The notes under the pieces were generated by a model, which was not told where the DNA came from, did not search any database, and saw nothing but the letters and a program-made list of their open reading frames with translations. Positions 39,481 to 47,131 of a DNA stretch of 64,000 bases are shown piece after piece. A program made the translations under genes and the position numbers. The first letter of the stretch is position 1. Every line of letters starts with the position of its first letter. The DNA comes from Campylobacterales bacterium (GTDB lineage Bacteria > Campylobacterota > Campylobacteria > Campylobacterales > Sulfurimonadaceae): contig JAFGVE010000034.1 in NCBI GenBank assembly GCA_016938175.1, positions 85,227 to 149,226 of the forward strand, given 5' to 3'.

Positions 39481-40164
39481 ATGGAACTTTGCGTCGCCCT
39501 TGATTTACCGACAGCTCAAGAAAACTTAGAACTAGTAGAGAAAATTAAAGAACACAATGTTTGGTTAAAAGTGGGTCTGCGTACTTATATACGTGACGGA
39601 GAGTCTTTTTTAAAAGCTATAAAGGGTATAAATCCGGATTTTAAAATCTTTTTAGATTTAAAACTTTATGACATTCCAAATACTATGGCAGATGCGGCAG
39701 AGTCTATTATGGGACTTGGTGTAGATATGTTTAATGTACATGCAAGTGCTGGCAAACGTGCTATGACTACGGTTATGCAACGTTTAGAGAAGTCTGAGAA
39801 ACGTCCCATTGTTTTAGCTGTAACGGCACTTACTTCATTTAGTGAAGATGAGTTTAGTGAAGTGTATGAGAGTGCTATAGCAACTAAGGCTGATCAGTTT
39901 GCTAAAGATGCAGAGCAGAGTGGACTTGATGGTGTTGTCTGTTCTGCTTTTGAGAGTGAATCTATAAAGAACATCACTTCACAAAGTTTTATGACACTTA
40001 CTCCGGGAATTCGTCCCTTTGGTGAAGATGCAGGAGACCAAAAACGTGTCGCAGACGTTGCTTTTGCGAAGGGTGCAAACATAGACTTTATAGTAGTTGG
40101 ACGTCCTATATATCAGGCTGAAAATCCTTCAGAAGTAGTCGCTAGAATTTTAGAACAATTCTAA
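39481..40164 (+). CDS. pyrF: Orotidine 5'-phosphate decarboxylase
   Basis: PyrF catalyses the last step of UMP synthesis. The 227-residue protein carries the catalytic Asp-Lys-x-x-Asp array at Asp59, Lys61 and Asp64 (FLDLKLYDIPNT) and the phosphate-binding end VVGRPIYQAENP. A TTG-initiated longer frame exists from 39451, but that TTG overlaps the -10 box, so the ATG at 39481 with GAGAG upstream is the likely start. The last four bases overlap the convergent protease gene. Confidence 0.97.
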   Translation: MELCVALDLPTAQENLELVEKIKEHNVWLKVGLRTYIRDGESFLKAIKGINPDFKIFLDLKLYDIPNTMADAAESIMGLGVDMFNVHASAGKRAMTTVMQRLEKSEKRPIVLAVTALTSFSEDEFSEVYESAIATKADQFAKDAEQSGLDGVVCSAFESESIKNITSQSFMTLTPGIRPFGEDAGDQKRVADVAFAKGANIDFIVVGRPIYQAENPSEVVARILEQF

Positions 40165-40781
40165 AGCCCTTTTTCAATCCTTTTACGTAACTCTTCAAAC
40201 TCTTTAAAATGTAATGGTGACTTTTCAAGAGTTCCATTTTTTCGCATTGTATAAACGCCGTATTCGTTTATAAAGTACTCCGCACTAAGGTCTTTCCGTT
40301 TGTTTAAAGGGAGTACTTTAAAACTGAGGTTATCTAAAATAAGAGGTGCCTGCCCCTGTTTCTCAAAATAGCTCAAGACCATGTGTTGCCCACCTCGAAA
40401 GTTTTCTTTTACTATTGTGAGATAGAGTCTCTCTTTAGAAAAACCTAATTCTATAAGTGAGTAGTACTTTATAATGGCATAGTCTTCACAATCTCCAAAA
40501 CCTACACTCAAAAACTCTTTTGGCGTTGCCCAATTTTCCTCTTTTTTATGTATGACATCATCGAATTGTGCTTGTAAGCCGTTGAGGTATAGATTAAGTT
40601 TTATGAGCTGTTTTTGGGTAGAGAGAGTTCGCAGTTCTTGCATATGTTTTTTGTAATGAAGGACTCTTCTGTATGCACGTGAGTCTGTCTTTTCTAAACG
40701 TAGGAGTTCTTCTTGAGTGAAGTTAGGATAGTTGTTTGCAAATAGAAGGGAGTAAAGAAGCAGAATGACAACAGTTTTAAT
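40161..40781 (-). CDS. LapG-like periplasmic transglutaminase-type cysteine protease, apparent ATT start
   Basis: The family (BTLCP, DUF920) includes LapG, which cleaves large adhesins off the cell surface. The Cys-His-Asp triad is visible as Cys98 (GFGDCEDYAI), His132 (GGQHMVLSY) and Asp150 (LILDNLS), counted from the extended start. The first in-frame ATG (40643) would remove the export signal. Reading upstream adds 46 codons beginning ATT and encoding (I/M)KTVVILLLYSLLFANNYP, a clear signal peptide, with a GGGAG site six bases before the ATT. No ATG, GTG or TTG exists in that extension. The gene either starts at ATT or has lost its normal start. No LapD or target adhesin is in the window. 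Confidence 0.78.
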   Translation of the reverse strand: MKTVVILLLYSLLFANNYPNFTQEELLRLEKTDSRAYRRVLHYKKHMQELRTLSTQKQLIKLNLYLNGLQAQFDDVIHKKEENWATPKEFLSVGFGDCEDYAIIKYYSLIELGFSKERLYLTIVKENFRGGQHMVLSYFEKQGQAPLILDNLSFKVLPLNKRKDLSAEYFINEYGVYTMRKNGTLEKSPLHFKEFEELRKRIEKGL

Positions 40782-40835
40782 GAGTCTCTCCCAAGTGTTT
40801 TGGATATTTTAAGCTAAGTGTTATAAAAGTCTTAT

Positions 40836-40841
40836 TATAAT
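40836..40841 (+). promoter_or_regulatory. Putative -10 box for tRNA-Ser
   Basis: TATAAT 12 bases before the tRNA 5' end, in the short gap after the divergently placed protease gene. Confidence 0.5.
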
Positions 40842-40853
40842 CACGTCCTCAAA

Positions 40854-40944
40854 GGATAGATGGGTGAGCTGGCTGAAACCACATCCCTGCTAAGGATGCG
40901 TATGGGTAACTGTACCGAGGGTTCGAATCCCTCTCTGTCCACCA
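40854..40944 (+). tRNA. tRNA-Ser (anticodon GCT)
   Basis: A 91-base class II tRNA. The acceptor stem pairs GGATAGA with TCTGTCC (one G-T pair), the anticodon arm is CATCC-CTGCTAA-GGATG with anticodon GCT, a long variable arm (around GTATGGGTAACTGTAC) marks it as serine, and the T arm has GGTTCGAATCC. CCA is encoded. The base before CCA is A rather than the G common in other bacterial serine tRNAs. Confidence 0.96.
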
Positions 40945-40994
40945 CTGAGTTTTATAAACTCTTCTTACAATTTTACTTTCAAAAGTTCAAAACC

Positions 40995-41321
40995 TCAATC
41001 ATCATTGTGTAACTGACCCGTAAACTCAAAACCGTATTTTGATTTGTTGGCTATGCCTTCTTCTATCTCTTCTAATTGGTCTTCTATTCTGCTCTCTACT
41101 TGATTTACATAAAAGTTATAGTGCTGTTCAAATTTAAAACTTTTTAGAGTATATTCTTTATCCGAACCAAATTTTTCAATGAACTTTTTAAGATTATCTT
41201 CCCATATAAAAGTAAGTTCACACTCTACACTCTCTTGGGTTCCATCTTCTAGTGTATAACTAAACGTAACTTCATCTTCGTAAGTAATCACTTCATATTT
41301 ATTTTCTTCACTTGCCATCAT
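40995..41321 (-). CDS. Hypothetical acidic protein
   Basis: A 108-residue, strongly acidic protein that I do not recognise. It has no signal peptide, cysteine or membrane segment. The N-terminal half looks beta-rich (YEVITYEDEVTFSYTLEDG and VECELTFIWED) and the C-terminal half helical (QVESRIEDQLEEIEEGIANK). Two ATGs open the frame; no strong ribosome-binding site is obvious. It stands alone between tRNA-Ser and the kinase-like gene. Confidence 0.6.
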   Translation of the reverse strand: MMASEENKYEVITYEDEVTFSYTLEDGTQESVECELTFIWEDNLKKFIEKFGSDKEYTLKSFKFEQHYNFYVNQVESRIEDQLEEIEEGIANKSKYGFEFTGQLHNDD

Positions 41322-41444
41322 TATTCCAATTTAAAAATATTTTATGCAAATATATAACATCTATATCTTTATATTTATAAATTTTTATATTAGTTGTCTG
41401 AATTAAATCTCAGTATATTATTTTTAAATCTATCTTTCTTTGAT

Positions 41445-42194
41445 TTATAGGGCTTCAATAAATGCAAAGCCTTTTTGGCACTCTTGTAAATACATACTTC
41501 CAAATAGATTGTAGTGGTTGAGTAGATGGTAAAGGTTATAAATCTCTTTTTTGTCTTTGTAGTGTTTACTGAGGGAATACTCTTTTTCGTAAGCCTTGTA
41601 AAACTCTTGTCGAAAACCTCCAAATAGCTCGCTCATTGCTATGTCAACTTCTCTGTCTCCAAAGTATATTGCAGGATCAATAAGATAGATATTTGAACCA
41701 TTAAAGAGAACATTTCCACTCCATAAGTCGCCATGAACTAATGATGGATGTTTTGTAGTTTCATTTAAAAAAGATATTAGTTTATTTGAGTGTTTATTGA
41801 GTAATGATGTAAATTCATGTTGTAAAGATTTATCTTCTATCATGTTCACTTGAGATAGGAGTCTATAGCTAAGAAAAAATTCTCCCCAGTTTTGTGTGAC
41901 ACTGTTTTTTTGTGGATTAAGACCTATATAGTTGTTGTAACTCAGTCCATATTGCTCAAATTTTTGTTTGTGTAATTTGGCAAGTTCTCTACCAAGTGTT
42001 TGTACTTGATGTGATGTAGGAGGGAGGTTTTGTATATATTCTAGTTCTAGTCGTTGAGAGTTACATTTTATTATATGGGGAGTTTTTAGATGTGTACTAC
42101 TTTGAAGCAGTTTTTTTAATTGGAGTAAACCTTTGTACTCTGTAAAAATTGTATCATCAAATTTGCTACTATTATATTTTATAAACGTCTGCAT
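41445..42194 (-). CDS. Fructosamine kinase / phosphotransferase family protein
   Basis: A 249-residue kinase-fold protein. The catalytic loop LVHGDLWSGNVLF and the metal-binding IDPAIYFGDREVDIAMSELFGG are both typical of the fructosamine/ketosamine-3-kinase branch of the aminoglycoside phosphotransferase fold, which removes sugars from glycated amines by phosphorylating them. The protein is slightly shorter than most relatives and starts with a short N-lobe. It is divergent from yjbQ. True substrate unknown. Confidence 0.85.
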   Translation of the reverse strand: MQTFIKYNSSKFDDTIFTEYKGLLQLKKLLQSSTHLKTPHIIKCNSQRLELEYIQNLPPTSHQVQTLGRELAKLHKQKFEQYGLSYNNYIGLNPQKNSVTQNWGEFFLSYRLLSQVNMIEDKSLQHEFTSLLNKHSNKLISFLNETTKHPSLVHGDLWSGNVLFNGSNIYLIDPAIYFGDREVDIAMSELFGGFRQEFYKAYEKEYSLSKHYKDKKEIYNLYHLLNHYNLFGSMYLQECQKGFAFIEAL

Positions 42195-42250
42195 AGCTAA
42201 TTGTAGTAGCTACATCATAAAAACATTCTAAGAAGAGAGGAGAGCAGGTA

Positions 42251-42667
42251 GTGCAACTCTATCAAACAACACTGACATTAAAAGCAAAACAAAGAGGTTT
42301 TCACATCATTACAGATGAAATCGACAAAGTAGTTGCTCAGTATGATGTCTCTGTAGGAATGCTACATCTGTTTTTACAACATACAAGTGCAACATTGAGT
42401 ATAAATGAAAATGCAGATCCAAGTGTACGTGAAGATATGGAGAGTTTTTTTACAGATTTAGCGGATAATAAAACCTATTATATTCACACTTATGAAGGGC
42501 GTGATGATATGCCTGCACACATTAAAAGTTCACTATTAGGTCAAAACTTAATTATTCCTATAACAAACGGTCGCCTAAATTTAGGGACTTGGCAGGGAAT
42601 TTATCTAGGTGAGCATAGAGATTTCGCGAGCGGACGAAAAGTAGTAATTACAGTTTATGGAGAGTAA
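42251..42667 (+). CDS. yjbQ: YjbQ family (UPF0047) protein
   Basis: A 138-residue protein with the UPF0047 signature: FLQHTSATLSINENADPSVREDM and the C-terminal LNLGTWQGIYLGEHRD with conserved histidines. E. coli YjbQ can act as a secondary thiamine-phosphate synthase, but the physiological role of the family is not settled. The start is GTG behind an AGGAGAG site. The tetR promoter begins directly after the stop. Confidence 0.93.
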   Translation: MQLYQTTLTLKAKQRGFHIITDEIDKVVAQYDVSVGMLHLFLQHTSATLSINENADPSVREDMESFFTDLADNKTYYIHTYEGRDDMPAHIKSSLLGQNLIIPITNGRLNLGTWQGIYLGEHRDFASGRKVVITVYGE

Positions 42668-42670
42668 AAC

Positions 42671-42699
42671 TTGACTTTTGTACCAATTAGTTCTATAAT
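42671..42699 (+). promoter_or_regulatory. Sigma-70 promoter of the tetR gene
   Basis: TTGACT (42671-42676) and TATAAT (42694-42699) are separated by 17 bases, close to ideal. The expected transcription start, about seven bases after the -10, coincides with the ATG at 42706, so the message would be leaderless; no ribosome-binding site precedes the ATG. Confidence 0.7.
42678..42695 (+). promoter_or_regulatory. Putative TetR operator 1 (autoregulatory)
   Basis: TTGTACCAATTAGTTCTA lies between the -35 and -10 boxes of tetR. It matches the reverse complement of operator 2 (TTGTACCAAATAGTACAA) at 15 of 18 positions. Binding here would block RNA polymerase, so autorepression is predicted. Confidence 0.6.
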
Positions 42700-42705
42700 T
42701 GTGCC

Positions 42706-43311
42706 ATGACAAATAAATCAGTGAAAAATAGCGTCGGAAGACCAAAGACATTTGAAAAAGATGATGTAATCAAATTGGCAATGAACCATTTTTGGGAACA
42801 TGGTTTTGAAGGGACTAATTTAGATGATTTATTGGTTGCGATGGGGATTAAAAAGAGCAGTTTTTACCGTACTTTTAAATCAAAAGAAGAGGTGTTTTTT
42901 CTATCTTTAAATCTTTATAAACAAGAAACTTTTACTCTTTTAGAACAGTTAAAAGGTGAGATTGGCGTTAAAGAGACTCTAGTGCAAATTATAAAGTATG
43001 ATATTGATGAAGCTAAAAAAATAGGTAAGCTCAAAGGTTGCTTACTGATAGACTGTGGAAAAGAGTTCTATAAAAAACATGGAATTATCAGCGAATATAT
43101 GAGAACTGAAATGGATGATTTTGTTGATTTTTTTGCAAAATTTGTAAAAGAAGGGCAACTTAATGGTCAAATTACAAATCAGTTAGATGCAAAACTCTTA
43201 GCAGTGCGTTATTTAACCTTGTATACAGGTATTATCTCTTCATTACAGGCTGGCATTGAGTTTAGTGTTGTCGATGATTTATTGTTTTTTGTTGAAGAAC
43301 TATTGAAGTAG
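42706..43311 (+). CDS. TetR/AcrR-family transcriptional regulator
   Basis: A 201-residue repressor with an N-terminal helix-turn-helix (about 20-62: VIKLAMNHFWEHGFEGTNLDDLLVAMGIKKSSFYRTFKSKEEVF) and a C-terminal ligand-binding domain with two cysteines (KGCLLIDCGKEF), which might sense electrophiles or oxidants. Related regulators control quinone or aldehyde reductase genes, and such a gene, now broken, follows directly. Matching inverted repeats precede both genes. The transcript appears leaderless. Confidence 0.93.
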   Translation: MTNKSVKNSVGRPKTFEKDDVIKLAMNHFWEHGFEGTNLDDLLVAMGIKKSSFYRTFKSKEEVFFLSLNLYKQETFTLLEQLKGEIGVKETLVQIIKYDIDEAKKIGKLKGCLLIDCGKEFYKKHGIISEYMRTEMDDFVDFFAKFVKEGQLNGQITNQLDAKLLAVRYLTLYTGIISSLQAGIEFSVVDDLLFFVEELLK

Positions 43312-43327
43312 TTTTTTTTAAATAATT

Positions 43328-43345
43328 TTGTACTATTTGGTACAA
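43328..43345 (+). promoter_or_regulatory. Putative TetR operator 2 (target gene)
   Basis: TTGTAC-TATTTG-GTACAA is a perfect 6-base inverted repeat with a 6-base spacer, located 14 bases before the ATG of the broken reductase gene and overlapping a possible -10 (TACAAT, 43341-43346). Confidence 0.7.
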
Positions 43346-43358
43346 TAAAGGAGTAGTT

Positions 43359-43846
43359 ATGAAAAATGTTTTAGTTATAGTTGCAAATCCAAAAAAAGAT
43401 AGTTTGTCTTTTGCAATTGCAAATACGTATAAAGAAAAGAGTGAGGAGATGCTTTTCATTTTGAACCGACAGATGAGATGAAGTATTATCACGAGAAAAT
43501 GAACAAGGCAGATGAGATTGTAATTGTTTTTCCATATTGGTGGGGTAGTATGCCGGCAATACTCAAAAACTTTTTTGATTGGAATCTTTCGTCTGGATTT
43601 GCTTATACCTATGTTAATGGAACTACTAAAGGTCTGTTAAAAGGGAAAAATGTGAAGGTATTTGTTACAACAGGTGCGCCTAAGATTTTATATATGCTCA
43701 CTGGAGTCAATAGAAGGCTCAAAAAAATGTTTAAAGAACAGATTATTGGGTTTTGTGGAATGAATTTACAGCAGTTTACTATTTTTGGAGGGGTGGATCA
43801 TGATTTTAAGGGAGTTGGCAAAATCTTGAAAAATATAAACGTGTAA
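43359..43846 (+). pseudogene. Flavodoxin-fold NAD(P)H:quinone oxidoreductase, frameshifted
   Basis: The ATG at 43359 with a strong AAAGGAG site starts a typical flavodoxin-2 N-terminus (MKNVLVIVANPKKDSLSFAI), but this frame runs out of homology near codon 30 and stops at 43481. The rest of the family sequence continues in another frame from about 43451: AFHFEPTDEMKYYHEKM, then VIVFPYWWGSMPAILKNFFDW (flavin site) to the stop at 43846. About 15 residues normally between these parts appear lost, so a small deletion shifted the frame around 43442-43452. An ATG at 43478 could start a truncated product without the phosphate-binding loop. Confidence 0.82.
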
Positions 43847-43945
43847 ATAATTGAAAAGAAAAAACTTTAATGTAGTAGTAAAGTGTAACGTAAAATAAAG
43901 TAAAATTATGGCGTAATGGCTACAACTAATTACAAGGAGCTTAGC

Positions 43946-44995
43946 ATGGAACTATTAGAAAGCTTTTTGATGGCACTACTAGATTTAAGTAATGCAATGG
44001 CACCTTATATTTTATTTGGACTGCTCTTTGCAGGTACTTTACATGAGCTTGTTCCAGAAAGTATAGTAACAAAGCATCTTGGTAAAGAGGATGTCTCTTC
44101 GGTGGTGAAGTCAACGCTTTTTGGAATTCCTCTTCCTGTATGTTCTTGTGGTGTAATTCCCTTGGCTACTTCTATGAAAAAGTCTGGTGCTTCAAAGGGC
44201 TCTACACTCTCTTTTCTTATCTCAACACCTATTACAGGAGTTGATTCCATTATGGCAACTTATGGGATTTTTGGTTGGATATTTACACTGTATAGAGTTG
44301 TTACATCTATGATAATGGCAATAGTCGCAGGTGTTTTAACCAATATTTTTGACAAAGAGATAGTAGGGACAGAAGAATCAAAAGTTGAGTCTTGTAATGG
44401 AGGTTCATGTTGCGGAAGTAGTTGTAGCGGTACATCGCAAAAAAAAGGTTTTTCATTCTATTTGGCTTTACGCTATGCATTTGTAACACTTCTTGATGAT
44501 ATAGCAAAACCATTACTTTGGGGACTTTTACTTGGAGCCTTGATAACAGTTGCTATTCCTGACAATATAGCACAGACTTTACAAGATAATTTATGGCTTA
44601 GTTATCTTCTCGTGATTGCGATTGCAGTCCCAATGTATGTGTGTGCTACGGCTTCCTTACCGATAGCTGCAGGACTTATACTCTCTGGTGTAAGTGCTGG
44701 TGCAGCTTTTGTGTTTCTTTCAGCGGGTCCAGCGACAAATACTGTCACTATAGGTGTTGTTAAAAAAATGTTAGGAACAAAGTCGCTTATTATATACCTT
44801 GGAAGTATTATTGTTGGAAGTATCTTATTTGGCCTTGGACTTGACTATATTTTTGATATTTCTCAAATAGATCCTAGTTCATTGGTTCATATGGAAGAAG
44901 AGGGTGGATTTATAGCTTTAACGAGTTCATTTATACTTTGGGGACTTGTGTTTTACAGTATTATTAAGTCATATAAAAGAGAATTGCACTCTTAA
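43946..44995 (+). CDS. Permease-family heavy-metal efflux protein (SO_0444 type)
   Basis: A 349-residue permease (DUF318/ArsP-related) with about eight to ten membrane segments. Two Cys pairs stand out: CSC at 66-68 (PLPVCSCGVIPLATSMKKSGAS), a family hallmark, and a Cys-rich cytoplasmic loop at 150-160 (ESCNGGSCCGSSCSG), fitting a metal donor or sensor site. Relatives export copper, zinc or organoarsenicals. A longer frame starts at 43916, but the ATG at 43946 has AAGGAG seven bases before it. The last four bases overlap convergent rodA. Confidence 0.85.
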   Translation: MELLESFLMALLDLSNAMAPYILFGLLFAGTLHELVPESIVTKHLGKEDVSSVVKSTLFGIPLPVCSCGVIPLATSMKKSGASKGSTLSFLISTPITGVDSIMATYGIFGWIFTLYRVVTSMIMAIVAGVLTNIFDKEIVGTEESKVESCNGGSCCGSSCSGTSQKKGFSFYLALRYAFVTLLDDIAKPLLWGLLLGALITVAIPDNIAQTLQDNLWLSYLLVIAIAVPMYVCATASLPIAAGLILSGVSAGAAFVFLSAGPATNTVTIGVVKKMLGTKSLIIYLGSIIVGSILFGLGLDYIFDISQIDPSSLVHMEEEGGFIALTSSFILWGLVFYSIIKSYKRELHS

Positions 44996-46104
44996 AGAAA
45001 GCTTTTTGTACCTCTACCGTCGTACATATCTTTAAAACGAAAGCTGATTAGATTTTGCATAATAGCAAAGAGCACCATAAAGTTCAAAAAACTACTGCCT
45101 CCATAGCTAAACATTGGTAGTGGGACACCAACAACAGGGGCAAAACCTATAGTCATGGAGATATTGACTCCCATATAGATAAATATCATAAAAGATATGG
45201 CGACAGTAACTACTTTAATGTAGTAGTCAGTATTAAAAATACTCAAGCTTAAAAGATGCAGAATGAGCATGATATAAATGGCTATAAGAGTTAAAGCACC
45301 TAAAAATCCTGTTCTCTCTACTACAAAAGCAAAGATAAAATCACTCGTCGCAATTGGTAAAAACCGCATTTGTGTTTGTGTGGCTTCATCTTTAGAGTTT
45401 CCACTCCAGCCACCTGAACCAATAGCAATAATAGATTGTTGAACGTGGTACGATGGCTTTTCACTCAAAAAATCTTTAATACGCACTTTTTGATAGTCGT
45501 GGAGCATAAACTTGTAGGCAAGTGGCGAAACAAGAAGAATACTTCCGACAATAAATGCAACAATTTTCCAGTAAACACCTACAAAAAATAAAACACCATA
45601 ACCAATGAGTAACAATACAAGTGCTGTTCCTAAGTCAGGTTCTTTGGCTATGAGTATAAAAGGAAGTAAAATATAAAAACTTATTTTTAAAAACTCTTTG
45701 ATTTTATACCCATCTATTGGTGGTGGTGTTTTATTTATCAAATACGCAAGCATAAGAATGAGTGCAGGCTTTACAAATTCAGAAGGCTGAATAGTTGCGT
45801 TTATAAAAGGAATGTCAATCCATCTTTGCGCACCAAGACGTGAGTGACCAAAAAATTCAACAGCCAACAGGAGTAGAATATTCGCCCAGTAAATAATGGG
45901 AATAAGCCAGCTCATTCTTCGTATAGGTAGGAGAAAAACGACTAAAAAAGTCAAAAAAGCAACACCGACGTAAGCCATCTGTTTTTGAGCAAGGGCAGGA
46001 ACAACTTCTCCGATGAGCCAGTTTGAGGCGATGATAAGAGGAAATATAAGAATAATGGAAATAAAATCAAATTGTGATAAAATACTCTTATCAAATCTCC
46101 ACAA
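44992..46104 (-). CDS. rodA: Rod shape-determining protein RodA (SEDS glycosyltransferase)
   Basis: RodA polymerises lipid II into glycan strands for lateral wall growth, with PBP2 and the MreBCD complex. The 370-residue protein has about ten membrane segments and SEDS motifs: GAQRWIDIPFINATIQPSEFVKPALILMLA, KEPDLGTALVLLLIGYGVLFFVG, SGWSGNSKDEATQTQMRFLPIATSDFIFAFVVERTG and NISMTIGFAPVVGVPLPMFSYGGSSFL. It is single and divergent from rluD; the PBP2 gene is not present here. Confidence 0.96.
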   Translation of the reverse strand: MWRFDKSILSQFDFISIILIFPLIIASNWLIGEVVPALAQKQMAYVGVAFLTFLVVFLLPIRRMSWLIPIIYWANILLLLAVEFFGHSRLGAQRWIDIPFINATIQPSEFVKPALILMLAYLINKTPPPIDGYKIKEFLKISFYILLPFILIAKEPDLGTALVLLLIGYGVLFFVGVYWKIVAFIVGSILLVSPLAYKFMLHDYQKVRIKDFLSEKPSYHVQQSIIAIGSGGWSGNSKDEATQTQMRFLPIATSDFIFAFVVERTGFLGALTLIAIYIMLILHLLSLSIFNTDYYIKVVTVAISFMIFIYMGVNISMTIGFAPVVGVPLPMFSYGGSSFLNFMVLFAIMQNLISFRFKDMYDGRGTKSFL

Positions 46105-46156
46105 AATTTATATCTCCAAAAAAAATTTTAAGATTGTAGCATAAAGGGTATAAACA

Positions 46157-47131
46157 ATGATAAAAGCTAAAGAGTATATATGTCAAAGCTCAGAGCGTTT
46201 AGACACCTTTTTGTCTGAACAGATAGGGCAGACACGCTCACAAATAGCACAGCTTATAAAACTTGATGCAGTCTCAATTGAGGGGAAAAAAATAGCGCGC
46301 GCCGGGGTAAAGTTAAAGGCTGGACAGAAGGTCAGTGTTATATTTCCTGAGGCCAAACAAGAAGATGCTTTGGATGTTGATTTTGACGTTGAAATACTCT
46401 ATGAAGATGAGGATGTCTTAGTCATAAATAAGCCAAGTGGAGTTACGGTGCATCCTGCTCCAAGTGTCAAAGAAGCAACACTCGTCGATTGGTTGAAACA
46501 TAAAGGAATACGACTCTCAACCATAAGCGGTGAAGAGCGTCACGGGATTGTACACAGACTTGATAAAGGGACAAGTGGGGCTATGGTTATTGCTAAAAAT
46601 AATGAAGCACATGAGTTTCTTTCAGCACAACTTCAAGACAAAAGTATGGGACGTTACTACATCGCAGTTATAACGCCACCTTTAAAAGATGATATAACTG
46701 AAGTTGAATCAAATATAGGCAGAAGTGCAAATAATCGACTGAAGATGGCATGTGGATTAGAACATGGTAAGTATGCAAAAACGCAGTTCAAACAACTCGC
46801 TCTTAGTCAAGATGAAAAAAATCAACTAATCGCTTGCAAACTCTTTACGGGAAGAACACATCAAATTCGTGTACATTTAGAGAGTATGAATAGACATATT
46901 TTAGGTGATCATATCTATGCACAAAGCCCTAAGGCAGAGAAGGCGGAACGAATATTGCTACATGCATACATAATATATTTTATTCATCCAAGCACAAAAA
47001 AAGAGCTATTATTACGAGCTGATTTAGATGCTTATATGCAAGAAAAAATAAAAAATAAATTTGATATGGAGACTTTAGATGAAATTATGGACACTCAGTA
47101 CATTATGCGCAGCTTCCCTACTGTTAATTAG
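46157..47131 (+). CDS. RluD-family rRNA pseudouridine synthase
   Basis: A 324-residue RluA/RluD-type enzyme. It has an N-terminal S4 RNA-binding domain (ERLDTFLSEQIGQTRSQIAQLIK) and the catalytic domain with HRLDKGTSGAMVIAK carrying the catalytic Asp, then LFTGRTHQIRVHLESMNRHILGD. In E. coli RluD modifies helix 69 of 23S rRNA; the exact target here is inferred. The last 53 bases overlap the lipoprotein gene in another frame. Confidence 0.94.
   Translation: MIKAKEYICQSSERLDTFLSEQIGQTRSQIAQLIKLDAVSIEGKKIARAGVKLKAGQKVSVIFPEAKQEDALDVDFDVEILYEDEDVLVINKPSGVTVHPAPSVKEATLVDWLKHKGIRLSTISGEERHGIVHRLDKGTSGAMVIAKNNEAHEFLSAQLQDKSMGRYYIAVITPPLKDDITEVESNIGRSANNRLKMACGLEHGKYAKTQFKQLALSQDEKNQLIACKLFTGRTHQIRVHLESMNRHILGDHIYAQSPKAEKAERILLHAYIIYFIHPSTKKELLLRADLDAYMQEKIKNKFDMETLDEIMDTQYIMRSFPTVN

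Noticed and set aside
41390..41623. 77-codon minus-strand frame overlapping the fructosamine-kinase-like gene
   Set aside because: It overlaps the C-terminal coding part of a gene with clear kinase motifs and has an unlikely Lys/Thr-rich composition.
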